A DNA stretch of 15,759 nucleotides, from NCBI GenBank assembly GCA_002772195.1, contig PCSG01000405.1:197-15955 (forward strand), in the 5' to 3' direction. Source of the stretch: Desulfobacterales bacterium CG23_combo_of_CG06-09_8_20_14_all_51_8. GTDB taxonomy: Bacteria; Desulfobacterota; Desulfobacteria; Desulfobacterales; Desulfosalsimonadaceae. Each line of letters starts with the position of its first letter. Within the stretch, counting starts at the first letter, position 1. Of the stretch, positions 13,272 through 15,759 are shown one piece after another. Below the pieces are notes generated by a model. The model worked only from the letters and a program-made list of their open reading frames with translations. It did no database searches and was not told the origin of the DNA. The position numbers were made by a program, and so were the translations under genes.

Positions 13272-14501
13272 ATGCCGATATTTTCATACAAAGCCACGGA
13301 CGCGGCCGGGCATGTGCTCCAGGGAACCCTTGAGGCAGTGACGGAAAAGGAAGTGGCGGGAAAACTTCAGGCCATGAATTACATCCCCATCCGGATTCAG
13401 GCCGGAGACGGAGGCCGGCGCCGGTTGCAGATGAACCGGTCCATTAAGATTTCCGGCCTTTTTCAGCGGGTGACCCAAAGGGATGTGATGAATTTCACCC
13501 TGGACCTGCATGCCCTGCTCCAGGCCGGGCTGCCTGTGGACAAGGCCCTGACCTTATTGATCAACGTGGCGGAAAAGGAAAAATTTAAGGCGGTGGTGGC
13601 CGATATATTGAAAAATGTTCAAGGCGGCAATTCCCTTTCCGAGGCGCTGACAAAGCATCCGCATATTTTCCCGGTTCTGTATACCAACATGGTCCGGGCC
13701 GGTGAGGCCGGAGGGGTCCTGCCGGCGGTGCTGGAACGGCTGGGAAGTTTTCTGGAAAATTCCCAGGACCTGAAGGATTATATCACCTCCGCCATGGTCT
13801 ATCCGCTGTTTCTGGTGTTTGTGGGCGGTATTTCCATTATCATCATGCTGGCCTTTGTGGTGCCGAAATTTGCTATTATTTTCGCCGACATGGGTCAGGC
13901 CATGCCCACGTCCACCCGATTGCTGCTGGCGGTCAGCCACGGGCTTCGGCATTACTGGTGGATCATTCTCGCCGGGGTCGGGGGAGCGGGTTTCCTGGTG
14001 AAAAAATATGTCCAAACCCCGTCCGGGCGTCTTCAGTTCGATCGGCTGAAAGTCTATGGGCCGGTGACCGGCACCCTGGTCAAATCCGTGGAAGTGGCCC
14101 GGTTCACCCGGACCCTGGGTACCCTGATTCACAGCGGGGTCCCGATACTTTCGGCCTTGCGTCTGGTTCAGGAAATCATCACCAACCGGGTGATTGCCGG
14201 TGCCCTGGAAACGGTTTACAACCGGGTCAAGGAAGGGGAGAACCTGTCCGTCCCTCTGCTTCAGGCCGATATCTTTCCGGCCCTGGCCGTCCAGATGATA
14301 TCCGTGGGTGAGCAGACCGGCAAGCTGGACCGGATGCTGCTGCGGGTGGCGGACAACTATGAAAAAACCGTCCGGAACATGATCAAGCGGTTTGTGAACC
14401 TGCTGGAACCGGTCATGATCCTTGCCATGGGGCTGATGGTGGGATTTATCATCATCTCCATGCTCATGGCGGTGTTCAGCATGAATGAAATTCCATTTTA
14501 A
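13272..14501 (+). CDS. gspF: Type II secretion system inner-membrane protein GspF
   Basis: A 409-aa polytopic inner-membrane protein, the usual length, forming the platform that GspE works on. The N-terminus MPIFSYKATDAAGHVLQGTLEA is typical of GspF/PilC. Two T2SSF domains are visible (about 72-195 and 275-397), with repeat-related motifs AGEAGG (143-148) and GEQTGKL (346-352). Membrane helices lie at about 175-197, 224-244 and 379-402. It starts 1 nt after gspE and ends 16 nt before gspG, in a tight operon. Confidence 0.95.
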   Translation: MPIFSYKATDAAGHVLQGTLEAVTEKEVAGKLQAMNYIPIRIQAGDGGRRRLQMNRSIKISGLFQRVTQRDVMNFTLDLHALLQAGLPVDKALTLLINVAEKEKFKAVVADILKNVQGGNSLSEALTKHPHIFPVLYTNMVRAGEAGGVLPAVLERLGSFLENSQDLKDYITSAMVYPLFLVFVGGISIIIMLAFVVPKFAIIFADMGQAMPTSTRLLLAVSHGLRHYWWIILAGVGGAGFLVKKYVQTPSGRLQFDRLKVYGPVTGTLVKSVEVARFTRTLGTLIHSGVPILSALRLVQEIITNRVIAGALETVYNRVKEGENLSVPLLQADIFPALAVQMISVGEQTGKLDRMLLRVADNYEKTVRNMIKRFVNLLEPVMILAMGLMVGFIIISMLMAVFSMNEIPF

Positions 14502-14517
14502 AGGAGTTGAATCAGGA

Positions 14518-14949
14518 ATGCATCATAAAAGAAAAGATCGCGGTTTTACCTTAATTGAGCTGCTCATTGTCATGATCATTCTGGGACTCTTGGCGGCCCT
14601 GGTGGCCCCGCGCATGTTCGGGAAAGTCGGCAAATCCCAGCAGAAGGCGGCCAAGGCCCAGATATCGCTTCTGGAAACCGCTCTGGACACCTATCGGCTG
14701 GATGTGGGAAAATTTCCGACCACGGAACAGGGGCTGGCGGCGTTGCGGGAAAAACCGGATGACGCGGATAACTGGGACGGGCCCTATCTGCCCAAGGAAG
14801 TGCCCCTGGACCCCTGGGGGTCCCCCTATGGGTATCAGTATCCGGGGGAACACAGTGATTATGAAATCATGTCCTTTGGGGCGGACAAACAGCCCGGGGG
14901 CGACGGGGACGACACGGACATCTTCAACTGGAAAAGCATTGGCGGATGA
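14518..14949 (+). CDS. gspG: Major pseudopilin GspG
   Basis: Main subunit of the type II secretion pseudopilus: 143-aa precursor, about 134 aa mature. Prepilin peptidase site RG|FTLIE (cleavage after G9, glutamate at +5), then the hydrophobic helix IELLIVMIILGLLAALVAP. The C-terminal half has the GspG hallmark DPWGSPYGYQYPGEH (99-112) and SFGADKQPGGDGDDTDI (119-135), the calcium-binding loop of this family. The start was set at ATG 14518 because it gives a short positively charged leader; an in-frame ATG at 14485 would overlap gspF and lengthen the leader by 11 residues. AAGGAG lies 11 nt upstream. It overlaps gspH by 4 nt (ATGA). Confidence 0.96.
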   Translation: MHHKRKDRGFTLIELLIVMIILGLLAALVAPRMFGKVGKSQQKAAKAQISLLETALDTYRLDVGKFPTTEQGLAALREKPDDADNWDGPYLPKEVPLDPWGSPYGYQYPGEHSDYEIMSFGADKQPGGDGDDTDIFNWKSIGG

Positions 14950-15452
14950 GAAAGGGCTTTACCCTCATCGAACTGCTGGTGGTCCTGGTGATTATCAGTC
15001 TGGTGTCGGCTTTTGTGGCACCCCGGATCACGGCCCCCATCGGCGGCCTGCAGCTCAAAACCGCGTCCAAGAAAATCGCCGGCGCCATGCGCTACAGCCG
15101 GAGTCTGGCGGTTTCCGAAAAACAGCTCCGCACCTGTGTGTTTGATTTTGACCATCACTGGATGGCTGTTTTTTCAGGCGATGTCCCGGACCTTGACGGA
15201 ATGGCGGACCAGCAGGTAAAGGCCGGGGCGGAAATTTTTTATCCGCTCCCGGACGGGGTGCTGCTTAAAGAAGCCATATTCGGGGACACAACGGTTGAAA
15301 CCGGCCTGTTTCAGGTCGTTTTTTTCACCAACGGCAGCGCCAGCGGCGGGGAGATATATCTTGCCAATGAAAAGGGACGGTCTTTCCGGATCTCCATAGA
15401 TTTTATCACCGGCATGGTGGCCCTGACCGAGCCGGAGACGGCCGCATCATGA
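14946..15452 (+). CDS. gspH: Minor pseudopilin GspH
   Basis: A 168-aa prepilin with a very short leader MRKG|FTLIE (cleavage after G4, glutamate at +5) and a hydrophobic helix to about residue 24. The globular part resembles GspH: a helix with KKIAGAMRYSRSLAVSEKQLRTCVFDFDHH, then beta-rich segments ending SFRISIDFITGMVALTEPE. In known systems GspH joins the I-J-K complex at the pseudopilus tip or connects it to GspG; that role is inferred from family and position between gspG and gspI. Start and stop codons overlap neighbours by 4 nt on both sides (ATGA), so translation is coupled. Confidence 0.9.
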   Translation: MRKGFTLIELLVVLVIISLVSAFVAPRITAPIGGLQLKTASKKIAGAMRYSRSLAVSEKQLRTCVFDFDHHWMAVFSGDVPDLDGMADQQVKAGAEIFYPLPDGVLLKEAIFGDTTVETGLFQVVFFTNGSASGGEIYLANEKGRSFRISIDFITGMVALTEPETAAS

Positions 15453-15759
15453 ACCGGCATCGCCATTTTTTCAGACAAATCGAGGACGCCCGGGGCTTTA
15501 CGCTCATCGAAACCCTGGTGGCCGTCATGATTCTGGCGATTTCCCTGGTGGTGGTGATGCAGCTTTTTTCAGGCGGGCTCAAGGCCAACCGGATTTCCAA
15601 TGATTATTTGTATGGCATATTTCATGCTAGTGAGAAGATGGAGGAATTGCTGCTCGCGCCGGAACTCCTGCCCGGAAGTTTCAGCGGGGATTTTGGCGAC
15701 GGGTATCAATGGGAGGCGGTCATTGATTTTATCGAGGACGAGGAAGCAGAAGAGGGGGC
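15449..15759 (+). CDS. gspI: Minor pseudopilin GspI, truncated by the window end
   Basis: The reading frame opens with ATG at 15449 in an ATGA overlap with gspH and stays open to the last base (103 full codons). It has a prepilin leader with cleavage RG|FTLIE after G16 and glutamate at +5 (E21), then the helix TLVAVMILAISLVVVMQLF. The following ANRISNDYLYGIFHASEKMEELL and DGYQWEAVIDF fit the GspI pattern (helix, then a YxW strand), and the position after gspH agrees. GspJ is the alternative. The 3' end is beyond the window; gspJ, gspK and others are expected there. Confidence 0.87.
   Translation, partial: MNRHRHFFRQIEDARGFTLIETLVAVMILAISLVVVMQLFSGGLKANRISNDYLYGIFHASEKMEELLLAPELLPGSFSGDFGDGYQWEAVIDFIEDEEAEEG

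Noticed and set aside
13554..14132. A 192-codon minus-strand open frame across gspF
   Set aside because: Antisense shadow within an intact gspF; rich in Gln, His and Gly with no recognisable motif.

Overview
The window reads as a chromosomal segment of a Gram-negative anaerobe, most likely a Desulfobacterota (Desulfobacteraceae-like) bacterium. This is inferred from protein style and gene order, not from a marker gene. The pointers are a diderm type II secretion operon, a PgpH-type HD phosphodiesterase between phoH and ybeY, a HisF with a divergent 'GRTTKG' loop, and intergenic 7-nt-period repeats of a kind I associate with large deltaproteobacterial genomes. Coding DNA is GC-rich. One intergenic island (about 1640-2263) is strikingly AT-rich. 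No rRNA, tRNA, CRISPR array, transposase or phage gene is visible.

Layout. (1) 18-6928, minus strand: a housekeeping run transcribed right to left, phoH (ybeZ) - pgpH - ybeY - pdxJ - island - nnr. It covers ribosome/RNA maturation (PhoH, YbeY), cyclic-di-AMP breakdown (PgpH), vitamin B6 synthesis (PdxJ) and NAD(P)HX repair (Nnr). pgpH and ybeY overlap by 101 nt. Between pdxJ and nnr, where many related genomes carry acpS, there is instead a 645-nt AT-rich gap bounded by inverted arrays of degenerate heptamers. (2) 6929-7096: a divergent promoter region. (3) 7097-9095, plus strand: cvpA - hisH - hisF. HisH and HisF together form imidazole glycerol phosphate synthase; no other his gene is in view. 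(4) 9096-9180: a second, unrelated 7-nt-period repeat folded as an imperfect hairpin between convergent genes. (5) 9181-11371, minus strand: a long-form class II fructose-bisphosphate aldolase, a zinc-ribbon NUDIX hydrolase and an unrecognised 132-aa protein, tightly packed. (6) 11372-11752: a 381-nt intergenic region with a 16-bp tandem repeat, a good sigma-70 promoter candidate and a good sigma-54 (-24/-12) candidate. (7) 11753-15759, plus strand: the start of a type II secretion operon, gspE-F-G-H-I, with gspI cut by the window end.

The protein-coding genes are mostly well-known families. The least explained material is intergenic: the repeat-bounded island at 1640-2263 with a 57-codon two-helix membrane ORF, the heptameric hairpin after hisF, and the tandem-repeat/dual-promoter region before gspE. 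I did not find convincing evidence of a wholly new multi-gene system.
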